Assembly: GCA_032718475.1 (NCBI GenBank)
Contig: JAUCBJ010006358.1
Span: forward strand, 1 to 53,479
Direction: 5' to 3'
Length of the DNA: 53,479 bases
Source: Nemertoderma westbladi
Taxonomy: Eukaryota; Xenacoelomorpha; Nemertodermatida; Nemertodermatidae
Below the pieces are notes generated by a model that did not search any database, was not told the DNA's origin, and saw only the letters and a list, made by a program, of their open reading frames with translations. Positions 1-11,092 of this stretch are shown here, piece after piece (position 1 is the stretch's first letter; every line of letters starts with the position of its first letter). The position numbers and the translations under genes were made by a program.

Positions 1-3000
1 GCAATCTCCGATCGTGGGAGCATGGCTACAGGTTTCTTCAGTAGGAAGTGCGCGGGTGTTAGCGCTTCCAGGGAATCGGGACTCGATGAGACTGGCATAA
101 GCGGTCTCTCGTTGAGATAGGCAGCGATTTCCTCCATTAACGTCCGCAAAAGTTCGTCGGTGAGATACGCGCGGCATGGCACTATAAAGTGAAATGCGGT
201 TTTGACACTTCGAATTAATCTCTCCCAACTTCCTCCCCACCAAGGGGCGTCGGCGGCGTTGAAGGTCCAGCTAGACGCTGTTATCCTTAGCTGGTCGTCC
301 ACCTGTCTTTGGTTCCAGTCCTTCACGTAAGCCTGTATCTCGTTGTTGGCACCTATGAAGTTCGTTCCTTTATCCGATCTCATGGTATTACTCGTCCCGA
401 AGCGAGCGATCTGTCGTCGTAAACTTAAGACGAAGCTGTTGGTAGATAGATCATTCACCATATCGAGATGGATGGCTCTACAAGTCATGCACACGAAGAT
501 GACACACCATCTCTTGACTATAGTCCTCGCACGATATACTTCAATAGGGCCAAATAAATCTACACCAGTATTAGTAAAAGGTGGTTCATAGAAGCTTACT
601 CGTTCCCTAGGTAATTCTGCCTCTCGCTGTGTTAAAGGCCTACTGAATGCTTTCCTACAGGGTATGCAGTTCCTAAGAACTTGGTTCAGAGCTCTACGGG
701 GTTTATCAAAATAATAGCGAGTTCGAATTTCGCTAAGAATTCGTTCTCTACCAGCATGGTAAAGTTTACTGTGAACGTCTACAATCATCTTGATTTGTAC
801 TTCAAGATTTCTAATAAGTATGGGGAATTTGGTGTCAAAGGATAAGGGCGCGTTGGTGAGTCTTCCTCCAACACGTATTAACCCATCTATCATTGTGCTC
901 GAGAATCGATCCCTTAAGCGCATCTGCGGATTTCTCAACAACAGGAAGTACTTTTCGGAATCCTCATAGCATTGCAGGAGTCTCAGTATCTGCTTATTTG
1001 TTTCTTCATGCTCCTGGTGACTAATTTTCTCTTTTAGAAAACGATCAGATATCTTATATTTGGGTAAATTCTTAATAACATGAACTTGTGCAGATGTCAA
1101 TGGAGCGTGATCACTAGTGGTCTTCGTCCTGGAGTAGTGATGATGAAAACATCGTCTTAAATATGTGACGGCTTTACAGAGCCGATTCCAGGAACTGTAA
1201 TGATGCATTGCTCTCTGCAGCATGGGTGAGATTCCTTGCGAGACGTCTGGTATTCCAGATTTCCAATCTTTATCTCTAATTTCCACAACAGACTTATTTG
1301 TGTTGAGGGATTGTGGATCCGAAGCATCATTCCCGGAAGTATGTAATACAGATAGATCGATAGTCGGTTTAAATAACTTCGATTTACTCGCCCGGGTTTT
1401 AGGTTTGACGGTCTCCGCTCCCTTGGCTTGTCTAATCTCTGCCGTAGTAAGGTGAGGAGGCCATTCATCCTCTTCCTTGCTCAGGAAGTCGGGTCCACCC
1501 AACCAATCTGGAGTATCTATCAGTTCCTGTGGAGTTGCTCCCCTGGAGGCGATGTCGGCTGGATTAATCGTACCAGGGCAATGTCTCCATTGATCTATCT
1601 TTGTGCGACTAAGAATAATAGCTACTCGGTTAGTAACAAAAACGCTAAACTGACAGACTTCATTGGTGAGATACTCCAACACGAGTAAAGCGTCGGTCCA
1701 ATAAACCGTTTTCTCCAGTGGGTAGTCGATTTGTTCCGTTACGTTCCGGCCGATGGCTGTAGCGTATAAAGCCGCCTTTAACTCCGCTCGAGGAACCTTT
1801 AACTTGTTGTTAATCAATGCCTTAGAGGTAACCAAGGCGACTTTGATTCCATCCGGAGTTTCGACTCGCAGATATGCTACTATACCTATTCCCATGTCGC
1901 TGGCGTCTCCAAACACATGGAGTTGATAGGAATACGTAGGAAGAACATGGCCAAAATATGCACGGGAAATTATAAAGTTCTCGATGGCAGGTAGAGAATC
2001 TTCCCATTTCATCCATTTCTTTAACAATTCCCCTTTAAGCGGATCGTCCCATGAGTGGTTTTCAAGCCACATTTGTTGTACTAAACTCCGAGCAATCAAT
2101 ATAACTGGGCTAATAAATCCCAATGGGTCGAAATAAGTGCTCAGGATACTTAAACAAATCCGTTTGGTCCGAACTGGATTATCTCGCTGTTTTAACTGAA
2201 AAAACAGGATGTCTCTTTCAGTGTCCCACTTCAAGCCTAGCGTCTTGGTTTCAGGAAGATCGTCCTTTATTAAGTCTAGGTCTTTCGCTCCGCGATCTTC
2301 TACCGGTATGGCTTCCAGAAACTCACGGGAGTTGCTAGTGAATTTCGTCAGTCGAAATCCACCTCTTTTCAAACACTCTACCGTTCCTTTCGCGACAGCT
2401 ATGGCTTCTTCTACTGATGGAAGGGACCTTAAATTGTCGTCCATGTATATATTGCGTTTTATGTTGTCTATCACTTCTTTGGAGAAGGAGTCTCGGTTGT
2501 CATTCGCAGTGGTTCGCACCACGGAGCAGGCGTTGGAAGGGCTTGATATGATCCCAAAAGCCTGGATGGTCATCCAGTACTCTACCGGTTTCTGGTTGAG
2601 GTCTCCTTCAGGCCACCACAGAAATCTCAGGCTATCTCTATCTCTATCCAGCGCCTTGACTTGTAAGAACATTCCTTCTATATCAGAGGCGAACGCGATG
2701 GAATATTGTCTTAATCTTAATAGTATTCCCAACAAAGATTGGAGTAAGTTGGGTCCTGGTAACAACTCGGAATTGAGGGATTGGCCCATATATAGAGCAG
2801 AGCCATCAAATACGACTCGTACTTCATGGGGTTTACCGGGTTTGGGAACGTAATGATGTGTTAAATAATACGTTCTCTCAGTCACTGGTGTTCCTTCCGG
2901 TACTCGCTCCGCGTATCCCTTTGTTATAAATTTCTTCAGCTGAGTTTGGTACATTTCTTTCGCTGAAGCATTAGCTGTAAGGCGTCGATATAATTGAGCG

Positions 3001-6000
3001 ATTCTTTTCTCTGCCAAGGGTCTGTTATTTATAAATCTAGGTTCTCGTTTTCGAAATGGTAGGCCGATTTCATACCTACCTTGGTCCTTTAAAAAACGTG
3101 TAGTTGTTTCCTGGATTTGCTTGGCTCTTTCTTCTTCTATCGATAGAGCCTTATCATATGAATTGGGCTCTACCAGTTCCTGAGTAAAGAATCGTACAGC
3201 TAGTTCGTCCCGAGTTCTAGCGTTGTAGCGCTCTATCTCATCGTTTAGTTCGTCATTGTAAGCGATGGGTTCCGATGGGTGAATCAGTTGACATAGGTTC
3301 ACCTGACTTTTCCAAGTTTGGTTTTCTGTAAGTAGGTCGATTGTGTTCTCTTCATCGAAGAGTTGGTAGATGTCGTCATTATCTGAGGAGTATGGTGTTC
3401 CCTCAGTTAGTTCGTCCACCTCACTGCTCTCCACTTCCCAATCGTGTACTTGGTATGTTTGTTCTTGTGGCATTCTCTCTTCGAGAGTCCTGCGGGAAGG
3501 GCCAGTAAAGTACCAACCTACTCTAGTTCTTACCGCATAGGTTTGCAGTGGCTGCGGTTGAGCAGGCCGTTTCTCTAATGTTTCGAGCGCCTCATGCGCG
3601 TTCTGGCCGATGAGTATTTGCACTCCAGGATAATCTGTCTGGAATCGAGGTATCTTAAGATGTTGGATGCTCTCATCCTCGTCCCAATTATAAAGGTCTG
3701 CTTGAGTAGTAGCGAAGTTCTTTATAGCCACCATTTTTACCGACCTTATACCTTGTGCTCCTAACTTATCCTGGGGGGTGGACAACACACCTACATAGTA
3801 ATCTGCCGTTAAGGTAGATTTCCAAACCTGCATAATTCCTGACATATTCAATTTAGTCCGGAATTTGGGTTGTCCAGCAAAGATATCTTCGGCTAATTCT
3901 TGATCGATGAATGTTCCTGTGCTGCCGGAGTCAAGGAGGGCGTTCACTATGTAACTTTTGTTAAGACCGTGAACTCTTACCTGCACTACAGGAAATTCTC
4001 TGATTCCTACGTTGGAAGTTGGAGCTTTCCAAGATGGTTGTTTGGCAAAAGTAGTTGGGGGAAACTCATTGTTGGTGTCCTTTTCATAAGTAAGTGCTCG
4101 ATACACTGCGGTATTGATTAGATAACAGGATTCGTTGGCGTCGGAGAATTCGTCAGTATAGAATCCTTCCATCTCAGACTCCTGATCAGTGTCATTTACA
4201 TCACTGAATTGGACATGTAGTTCGGGCTCACTTACCTGACTCTGTTTGTCTCGTTCGAACTCACTGTGTAACAAGATGTGATGTTTCGCGCCACACTTTG
4301 CACACTTTATGTCGGAGTAACAGGTTCGCCGTTGGTGTCCTGGTCTGAGGCAATTATAGCATAACCGCTTGTCCCACACAACTGCTCGTCTGTCTACAAG
4401 GGATTTCTTTAGAAATTCAGCACACGCACTCAAACGGTGGGTCCCGTCGCACAGCGCACAGTTAGGTTTTATGTTACTCACTTTACCTTGGGTAACTTGA
4501 TGCACTCTCGTCCTTTGTTCGGGCTTTCTTACGTGCATTCTGTTAGGGGACTGAGGAGGGGTCTTGGCAACCTGTTCTCTCCTATCGTTGGTTCGAGACT
4601 TGTATTTACTTACGTCTTTTGGGGTTTTGCTAACGTAGTAAGATCGGTCAGTGTCTTTTCCGCTGTCCTCTTCTTGAGAAACTTGGCTTTCGCCGTCGTC
4701 AGTGTAACACACCGGTGTTATTCTTCTCCTAGAAGCGGGTTTCTCACTTACCTTATTTTCCGATGTTTTCTCTCTGGACTGCTTGATGAGTTGTAGTTTT
4801 ACCTCACCATCCAAGAAGGACATGAGATCAGCCATGGTAGGACTTCGTCGTTGTTGTTCATTCATGTACAACACTTTCTTGTCCCAGCGTGTACATACTC
4901 CACCCTTTGGTAAAGTAGAGACTACGGCTCCAATAACCATGGAACTCTGATATTCATGAGACTTACCTAACCAATCCAATTGTCTACAGATCTCTTGAAT
5001 CTCATCGGAAAACTCTATAATCCCGCTACTAAGGAAGTGTCGGGGGGCTACTAATTTTGCATACAAATACTTAGCTATGTTATCCTTGTTACCATACCTG
5101 ATGTTTAATGTATCCCATACTTGTCTTAATCCTTCTGGATGTCCAATAAACTTTAACGCCATTAACTTGGGAGGTCCTTCCAAGCACTTGATGAGGAACC
5201 GAAGTTTCTCTCCGTTAGATAGCACAGAGTTCTGTATGCTGTCTTTGTAATATTCGTTGAAAGGTAACCACTTCATCTCATCCCCATTGAATTTGACGAT
5301 CTCTCCCACTTTGACCGCTTGGCGGGCTTCTGTTCTAGCCATCTGACGCGTAAAGCTTTCTTGGGCCATCGTGTTATTTAATATCGAATTATCGGTATAT
5401 AAATTTCTCGGATCATTATCAGGTCTATAGGGAATATCATTAATAACAGGTCTATAATCACCCTTAATAGGGTTTGCTATAGGAGTTTCTACTTCACTAG
5501 CAGTATAGATGCGTGTAGGCTCTACACCTTGCGCATGTAATACTTCAGACCTAACAGGTTGACACAATGTTACAGGGGGTATTGGTATTCCCTTTTGAAT
5601 ATTGACTAATTTGTCGCGTTCTAGCGCGATACTTTGCTGCACTTCTTGCAATTCGGCCCTACTTTCCCTTACTGTTCCCTTAAGTTGATGGACAGTCTCC
5701 TGCATCTGTCCGAGCAGGAGATTCATCCCCCGCCGTCCCTCCTCTACCCACTCGACCGCCGAAGCGGGAGTCGCCAACATAGTAGCGGGCTGACGCGGGA
5801 CGACGGGAGACAAATCTTTGATTTCTCTCTCAGCTTCCAGGACAGGGATATTCTCATGGACTGTTCTACCGGGTACAGGCAGTGTAGTACTGTGTAAAGG
5901 GAATTTAGAGTGAAGCTCTGGAAGTACAGGGGTCTCTAACACAGAAGTGACTTTGGGAACGACAGGCCTAATTATTTCAGGCTCATCAACTATTGTAGGG

Positions 6001-7604
6001 AGTCTTTTGACCTGAACAGTTTGGTCTATGGGTTCCGTACTACCTAAGTCTGTGCTAGCTAGCTGTCTTTTAACAGCTGGGGGCAAATCAGGCAATTTGT
6101 GACGGTGAGATGTTTTTCTACGCCTGCTTAGACGAGATCTATTTCCTCCGCCTTCAGGATCGGTGGTTTCGCTTTCCTCCGATGATGTGTATCCCTGGCG
6201 TTTGGGAGTAGATCGTCTCATCATCTGCATTTGACTAGCAGTTAACTGTTTATTTATGTTGTCTTGCGTCTCTTGCAGATTTTCCAACTCCAGTTGGGTA
6301 GTCTGCTCAGACGCTCTCCGTTCTGCTTCTGCCACTGCCCTTTCCGCCTTTGCTGCTATTCTTTCTGCTTCTACTTCTACCGCCGCTGCTTTTCTTTCTG
6401 CTTCTGCTTCTGCCGTAGCCGCCGCCTTTTGTTCCTCTATCCGTCTTTTCTTTACCTTTTCTTCTTGGACTCTAGCGAGGCGGAGTTTTTCATCAAATTC
6501 TGCTTGGTTAGCAGCTAACATTTCAGCATCGATTGAATCTAACACACGCTGGGTTCCTTCACTATTGGGGGAAAGTCCAGACAGCCGTCTCCTCAATTCT
6601 TCGTCTCCTAGGAATCGCTGATAGTCGGACAGATAAATGTCTATGGCGTCTCTCGTTCGTGGTTTCTCTGAGGTCTCTTCGCCTTCCACCTGAGAAAGGG
6701 TGGCATCGGTTGGTTCTTCATAAGTTAGTCTCTCAGACAGCTGGGATTTCCACTGGTCTGTTTCTTGTACTTGGAGACCTACCCGCTGGAACCAAGTTTT
6801 GACAGCAACCTGCAGTGACGTGTCCTGTCTTCTTTTGGAAGTTTCCTCAAAAGCTGATAGGATTAGTCGAATGCGTAGGGTTCTTTCGCGTACTTGATAT
6901 AGCAGTTCTTCCTGCTCTTGAGGTCCTTGGGGTTGTCGAAACAGTTGTTCTTCTAATTTCTCTAAGGAGCCGAAGAATCCCTGCACATATCCTGCTGCCG
7001 ACCTCTTCCAAACAGCTGGATCCATCGTATCTTTAGCCACTCCCATCCTGTGTATATCTTCCCAAGTAGCCTCGGACAGATCTAACGGGAGTCCGGGTCC
7101 GGGAAAGTTCCATTGTGACTCGACAATAGACATCAATTCTTCCCTGGCGTATCCCGCATAATTATCTTGGGTCGCTCGCTTATTTCTCGCCCAATCTGCT
7201 TGATGTTCCTCCACCGCAATCAATATAGTTGTTAGCACTGCGGCAGGAAGGGTGAGAAGGGGGTCCGAGTAGGCTTTAGCCGTCATCTGCAATCCGCGTT
7301 CGGGGGTCAGTTCGACAGTATCCGAACTACTGGAGCTATCTGATCGCTGGGAACAAGTTTCTTGACTAGGCTGTTGCTGCTGTGGGACAGCTGCTTCCTG
7401 GTTCCGTTTGACTTGGGCCCGAGTGCCGATGATAGACCTACGGTGTTGGATTAGCTTAGGGTCTGATACTACTACTGGAGGGATGACCTTTCTTTCAGTA
7501 GGAGGTGAGCTGAACTCCTTTCTTAATCGCTCCACACTCCTATCTGTGTCACAGATGGTTGTATCGATTAGACTGTCTGACAGGTTTTGCTGAGTGTCAG
7601 ACAT
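1..7604 (-). CDS. BEL/Pao Gag-Pol polyprotein, partial at its C-terminus
   Basis: The start ATG (7602-7604) gives MSDTQQNLSD, matching the start of the BEL-B polyprotein. No stop was found in the stretches read, and the frame appears open for about 2534 codons. Visible parts: an N-terminal acidic/Gln-rich region; an Ala/Glu-rich coiled coil near residues 350-450 (about 6550-6250); the DUF1759-type Gag core (about 5340-4800); a CCHC knuckle CYNCLRPGHQRRTC at residues 1082-1095 (4320-4361); protease LLDSGSTGTF with Asp1225 (3930-3932); RT catalytic YMDD at 1720-1723 (2436-2447); RNase H VFGDAS with Asp1900; an H2C2 zinc-binding region (about 790-650); integrase Asp2349 (VDLFGP), Asp2411 (SDKGTNF) and Glu2461 (GSWERL), with 49 residues between the last two. 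All catalytic motifs checked are present. The integrase C-terminus lies outside the window. This is a potentially functional polyprotein. Confidence 0.9.
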   Translation of the reverse strand, partial: MSDTQQNLSDSLIDTTICDTDRSVERLRKEFSSPPTERKVIPPVVVSDPKLIQHRRSIIGTRAQVKRNQEAAVPQQQQPSQETCSQRSDSSSSSDTVELTPERGLQMTAKAYSDPLLTLPAAVLTTILIAVEEHQADWARNKRATQDNYAGYAREELMSIVESQWNFPGPGLPLDLSEATWEDIHRMGVAKDTMDPAVWKRSAAGYVQGFFGSLEKLEEQLFRQPQGPQEQEELLYQVRERTLRIRLILSAFEETSKRRQDTSLQVAVKTWFQRVGLQVQETDQWKSQLSERLTYEEPTDATLSQVEGEETSEKPRTRDAIDIYLSDYQRFLGDEELRRRLSGLSPNSEGTQRVLDSIDAEMLAANQAEFDEKLRLARVQEEKVKKRRIEEQKAAATAEAEAERKAAAVEVEAERIAAKAERAVAEAERRASEQTTQLELENLQETQDNINKQLTASQMQMMRRSTPKRQGYTSSEESETTDPEGGGNRSRLSRRRKTSHRHKLPDLPPAVKRQLASTDLGSTEPIDQTVQVKRLPTIVDEPEIIRPVVPKVTSVLETPVLPELHSKFPLHSTTLPVPGRTVHENIPVLEAEREIKDLSPVVPRQPATMLATPASAVEWVEEGRRGMNLLLGQMQETVHQLKGTVRESRAELQEVQQSIALERDKLVNIQKGIPIPPVTLCQPVRSEVLHAQGVEPTRIYTASEVETPIANPIKGDYRPVINDIPYRPDNDPRNLYTDNSILNNTMAQESFTRQMARTEARQAVKVGEIVKFNGDEMKWLPFNEYYKDSIQNSVLSNGEKLRFLIKCLEGPPKLMALKFIGHPEGLRQVWDTLNIRYGNKDNIAKYLYAKLVAPRHFLSSGIIEFSDEIQEICRQLDWLGKSHEYQSSMVIGAVVSTLPKGGVCTRWDKKVLYMNEQQRRSPTMADLMSFLDGEVKLQLIKQSREKTSENKVSEKPASRRRITPVCYTDDGESQVSQEEDSGKDTDRSYYVSKTPKDVSKYKSRTNDRREQVAKTPPQSPNRMHVRKPEQRTRVHQVTQGKVSNIKPNCALCDGTHRLSACAEFLKKSLVDRRAVVWDKRLCYNCLRPGHQRRTCYSDIKCAKCGAKHHILLHSEFERDKQSQVSEPELHVQFSDVNDTDQESEMEGFYTDEFSDANESCYLINTAVYRALTYEKDTNNEFPPTTFAKQPSWKAPTSNVGIREFPVVQVRVHGLNKSYIVNALLDSGSTGTFIDQELAEDIFAGQPKFRTKLNMSGIMQVWKSTLTADYYVGVLSTPQDKLGAQGIRSVKMVAIKNFATTQADLYNWDEDESIQHLKIPRFQTDYPGVQILIGQNAHEALETLEKRPAQPQPLQTYAVRTRVGWYFTGPSRRTLEERMPQEQTYQVHDWEVESSEVDELTEGTPYSSDNDDIYQLFDEENTIDLLTENQTWKSQVNLCQLIHPSEPIAYNDELNDEIERYNARTRDELAVRFFTQELVEPNSYDKALSIEEERAKQIQETTTRFLKDQGRYEIGLPFRKREPRFINNRPLAEKRIAQLYRRLTANASAKEMYQTQLKKFITKGYAERVPEGTPVTERTYYLTHHYVPKPGKPHEVRVVFDGSALYMGQSLNSELLPGPNLLQSLLGILLRLRQYSIAFASDIEGMFLQVKALDRDRDSLRFLWWPEGDLNQKPVEYWMTIQAFGIISSPSNACSVVRTTANDNRDSFSKEVIDNIKRNIYMDDNLRSLPSVEEAIAVAKGTVECLKRGGFRLTKFTSNSREFLEAIPVEDRGAKDLDLIKDDLPETKTLGLKWDTERDILFFQLKQRDNPVRTKRICLSILSTYFDPLGFISPVILIARSLVQQMWLENHSWDDPLKGELLKKWMKWEDSLPAIENFIISRAYFGHVLPTYSYQLHVFGDASDMGIGIVAYLRVETPDGIKVALVTSKALINNKLKVPRAELKAALYATAIGRNVTEQIDYPLEKTVYWTDALLVLEYLTNEVCQFSVFVTNRVAIILSRTKIDQWRHCPGTINPADIASRGATPQELIDTPDWLGGPDFLSKEEDEWPPHLTTAEIRQAKGAETVKPKTRASKSKLFKPTIDLSVLHTSGNDASDPQSLNTNKSVVEIRDKDWKSGIPDVSQGISPMLQRAMHHYSSWNRLCKAVTYLRRCFHHHYSRTKTTSDHAPLTSAQVHVIKNLPKYKISDRFLKEKISHQEHEETNKQILRLLQCYEDSEKYFLLLRNPQMRLRDRFSSTMIDGLIRVGGRLTNAPLSFDTKFPILIRNLEVQIKMIVDVHSKLYHAGRERILSEIRTRYYFDKPRRALNQVLRNCIPCRKAFSRPLTQREAELPRERVSFYEPPFTNTGVDLFGPIEVYRARTIVKRWCVIFVCMTCRAIHLDMVNDLSTNSFVLSLRRQIARFGTSNTMRSDKGTNFIGANNEIQAYVKDWNQRQVDDQLRITASSWTFNAADAPWWGGSWERLIRSVKTAFHFIVPCRAYLTDELLRTLMEEIAAYLNERPLMPVSSSPDSLEALTPAHFLLKKPVAMLPRSEI

Positions 7605-7710
7605 GTTTAGCTATACAGTTGAATGCTTACTGCTATAGTTACAGTTAAAGCAAGTCTAGTAATTCAGTATGACCGTTGGCCTAGTACCAGTAATTTATTG
7701 CAGTATATTA

Positions 7711-7960
7711 GAATACCGGTATGCACTTATAATATATATAAGTATTGTAAACTAGTTTTGTCACAGAGTACCGGTATATAAATTTAGCACAAATATATAT
7801 AAATATATAATAGGCCTATCGTGAATACCAGTATACAGCTTACACTTATAGTATATATAAGTATAATTATGAACTAGAATTAATTACAGAATACCGGTAT
7901 GATTTCAGCTCAAATTTATAGAAATAAATATAATAAGCCTATGGTAAATACCGGTGTGTC
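7711..7960. repeat. ACCGGTAT-containing tandem repeat in BEL-A leader, about 112-122 bp period
   Basis: The motif GAATACC(G/A)GTAT followed by a TATA-rich stretch starts near 7711, again near 7823, and a third partial copy begins near 7946. The units also share AGGCCTAT-type and TATATATAAGTA segments. The matching zone in BEL-B is 44350-44590. Confidence 0.6.
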
Positions 7961-8899
7961 AATTATTTTAGAATAATTGATTTTCTGAATATTTTAGGGT
8001 TACTTGGTTACTTTAACTTACTTTGTTACCGTTATTTAAGCAGTAGTCCAACTGATTTTGAGACCTAGTTGTTGTATGGCAGGCCTACTATTTATAAATC
8101 GTTTGAGTTGATTTATAATAGATATATACCCGTTTAAAATATTCGAAATAAATGCTATTATTTCTGGGGGAAGTCACTACACAGAAGCTGTGCGCTCTCA
8201 GTGAAGTGCTACCTATTTGACACTAAAACAGATAATTCTAATTTACCTAAGTTACTTAATACTACAAATTACTTACGATACGGGTGAGATTAATTCTCTA
8301 ATTAAACACAACAAAAATATTACGTACGAATTTTTAGGGTAATTTTACAGGAAGTCTACAAACCAGTCTAACAAAGGGTTAGAATTCGGTTTATTTACAA
8401 CGGACAGGGTACTACGGCATTTGAAATAATAAGTAGTAGTAAATATATTGTACTGTCCAGATAGGAAAAATACCACCGCCTGACGACCTATAACCGTATC
8501 GCTATAGGTACTACGTTATGTATCACGGAGTGTTCCTACCTAGAAGTTAATTACCGCGGACTACCAGATCCAGCGTGCCTATTAACCACTTTACAACACA
8601 AATATACTGCCTACACACTAATTACTTCGGAAAGCACTGTACACTAAACCCTAAATTAGGTACAAGTACTGGTACAACAAATAATCAGTAGTTAAATATA
8701 CTTGAACAGTTAAAAGAACCACGGCATCTGCTGGAGTGACCAGAGCACAAAGTCACCAGTCTTGTCCTACGCCAAGCAGCCCGTGTAGTACCGGGGTTAA
8801 TTTAACTATAACGGTATGTATAACAAACACAATTACTGTAGGAATAAACTTGGGGACATGAATGTTGCGAATAATCGCATAAACTCTGAATAATAAATA

Positions 8900-9480
8900 A
8901 TACGCTACCCGTACAGAATACTCAAACAAAATACAGACCAAACGCTGGCAGACTACCACCAAGCCTAAATAAACTACTGTATGTGCAGATTCCAAAACGG
9001 TTAGTTAGTATGCGTTCTAACACGGTAGTACGACTTATTCTTTAAGAGGGGATTGACCTTACAGCTATTGCTGCCCCAACTTACTAACTGGCACTTTATC
9101 AGACAAACTCTACACAAGCAGCAATCTCTTCAGACCTAATAATAGCTAGACAACAATCCAGCCTACAAAGTATCTGAGTAATAACTATTACGGTATCTGA
9201 ACAGACCACACAAACAAACACAGTCCAAAGCGCTGGCAGAATACTGTCAAGCCTAAATAAACTACAGTATGTGCAGATTCCAAAATTGTTAGTTAGTATG
9301 CGTTCTAACACGGTAGTACGACTTATTCTTTAAGAGGGGATTGACCTTACAGCGATGGCTGCCCCAACTTACTAACTGGCACTCTATCGGACAAACTCTA
9401 CACACGCCGTAATCTCTCCAAACCCAACAACAATCCGACAACAGTCTGGCCTACAATTATCTGAACAATCTGAGCAGACT
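8900..9480. repeat. 288-bp tandem duplication in BEL-A leader
   Basis: The segment beginning GATTCCAAAA at 8988 is repeated at 9276, a period of 288 bp. It includes the conserved block GCGTTCTAACACGGTAGTAC. BEL-B has the same duplication with the same 288-bp offset (45618 and 45906), so it predates the split of the two copies. Confidence 0.8.
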
Positions 9481-9637
9481 TACACGTCTTCAGCTCAATA
9501 TTAACTTACTAGGAAATAAAACTGACAGAAATAGACCTAAGTAAAATCTCAATAAAAACCAGGCGTCCCCGATTTAATATCGAGACCTACCGGTATACAA
9601 TAATCAAATCGAATAATACTAATGTACTTATACTGGA

Positions 9638-9790
9638 AGTACCGGTTAGGACAGTTGGGCCTACAGGCCTACAGAAGTACCGGTTCTGACAGTTGGACCT
9701 ACGGACCTACAGCAGTACCGGTTCTGGCAGTTGGGCCTACTGACCTACAGAAGTACCGGTTCAGGTTTACCGGTTGACCGGTACTTTCAA
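9638..9790. repeat. 38-bp tandem repeat, three full units plus a partial, in BEL-A leader
   Basis: Units start at 9638, 9676, 9714 and 9752, each opening AGTACCGGTT followed by a CAGTTGG-type and CCTAC-rich segment. The spacing is exactly 38 bp. The array ends in a run of three ACCGGT sites close to the LTR. BEL-B has one full unit here (46270 to 46308). Confidence 0.8.
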
Positions 9791-9827
9791 CTTTATTGCT
9801 TACTGCAATAAAGTCAAAGACTGTTAT

Positions 9828-11092
9828 TGTACGCGCTTTTGAAGACCTTTAGCAGTTTAACCTGCCAAAATTTATATGTCTTTTGGTTTATCAATATACT
9901 TTAGAAGATGACAAATATTTAATACCAATAAACACAACATTAGCAGAAGCCAGCCTAGTGCGCGTCCATTCACCCGCTGGATATTCCCGGGAGACTGGAT
10001 TCTGAGGGCTTAAATTATTATTGCAGTGAAGCTTACTGTATTGTATTATTCGATTGATCGTTAATAATTAATTTCTGACTAATATTATTTACTTTCGGGA
10101 AATATTAACAGTTCCTTTAGGACGTGGCGCTCTATCTAAATAAACAGAGATATGACTTATACTAATCACAACGGTAAGTCGGTAAGGCTTAAGATTCACG
10201 TATGAGGCGCATTCTTTAGGAAATGCTTAGTTATCAATCACAATCATGCACACTACCGGTAACACACAATACTGCACACTAATTTGCCAACCGTCAATGA
10301 ATTTTATCATATATAAAGAGAACAGCAACGGACCAATGTAGTGCTTATCAAATAGCATTAAATTCACTACAAACCACAACAATATAAGTCGCAATCGCTA
10401 TATATAACCCGTCTCTCTAACCTGTAGTGTATCAAGAAAATTGGGAAATTTGGGTTCTTTATATATGTTCTCCAAATAATATTCAACCAAACACAACAGT
10501 AAATAGCAGTATAATAATGTATGTTGAACAGTAATAACAACAAAGTATTGAATTGTGAATGGATTGATTTGATTTGCATTGATAACAGTCATACGCTCTA
10601 TAATTTAAGCCTACTAATGTTTCTTCTAAAAGTATGAAACGAATTGACTCTAGAGCCGTTGTTCCTGGCCTAGACAGCAATAACAACAAAGTATCCAGAA
10701 AAAACAGTAAGACTGAACACTCTCCTTATGATCGACCGAAAAGCTACACGTCGACAGGAAAAATCGCTCTGATTGGCTCAAGCCAAACAAAGAACCATGC
10801 ATCCAATGGCTGTTTCCATGTCAGCAACCAGCTGTTAGATGTCGTAATATGAATCATCACGGCTAAGCTATGAAAGGTATTTGTCGCATTGCAGGTTTTT
10901 TGCCTTACCATGTCCGCTAAAACACGTATATAGCAGAATGACTTTTATGTCCGTTAAAACACCTGTAACGGTACCTTGCGGGCGAGGGGAATATATATAC
11001 AGTTAGAGAACCTTTTTAGAGTATTCCAGCGCCTGGGGGGAAACTGGATTGCGAAGCAAAAGGGCCAGTTATATCCCACAGAAGCTTTTACA
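9828..11092 (-). repeat. BEL-A LTR (5' LTR on the minus strand)
   Basis: The edges align with the BEL-B LTRs: TGTACGCGCTTTT at 9828 versus TGTTCGCGCTTTC, and CTTTTACA ending at 11092 in both. The internal blocks CGCTGGATATTCCCGGGAGA and CAGTTCCTTTAGGACGTGG are shared, while the outer third has diverged strongly. On the plus strand the ends are TG...CA, as expected for LTRs. Length is 1265 bp versus 1244 bp in BEL-B. Confidence 0.7.

Larger units (their letters stand above)
7605..9827 (-). other. BEL-A untranslated leader between LTR and Gag
   Basis: This 2.2-kb stretch has no convincing gene. It is rich in the palindrome ACCGGT and holds three tandem repeat zones, listed separately. The same layout recurs in the BEL-B leader (44212-46383), so it belongs to the family and is not flanking DNA. 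Short reading frames here have no domain signature and were left out. Confidence 0.7.
1..11092 (-). mobile_element. BEL-A: BEL/Pao LTR retrotransposon, 3' part beyond the window
   Basis: Read on the minus strand, the order is 5' LTR (11092 to 9828), leader (9827 to 7605), then one Gag-Pol frame starting at 7604 and still open at position 1. The domain order Gag, zinc knuckles, aspartic protease, RT, RNase H, integrase is diagnostic of BEL/Pao. The LTR was placed by similarity to the two exact LTRs of BEL-B at 35508 and 46384: both start TGT(A/T)CGCGCTTT and end CTTTTACA on the plus strand. The second LTR and the target duplication lie outside the window, so the outer boundary at 11092 is inferred. 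No TGG-type tRNA primer site was seen just inside the LTR. Confidence 0.85.

Noticed and set aside
2209-2853. 214-residue plus-strand frame
   Set aside because: Antisense to the RT domain of BEL-A, including the YMDD codons.
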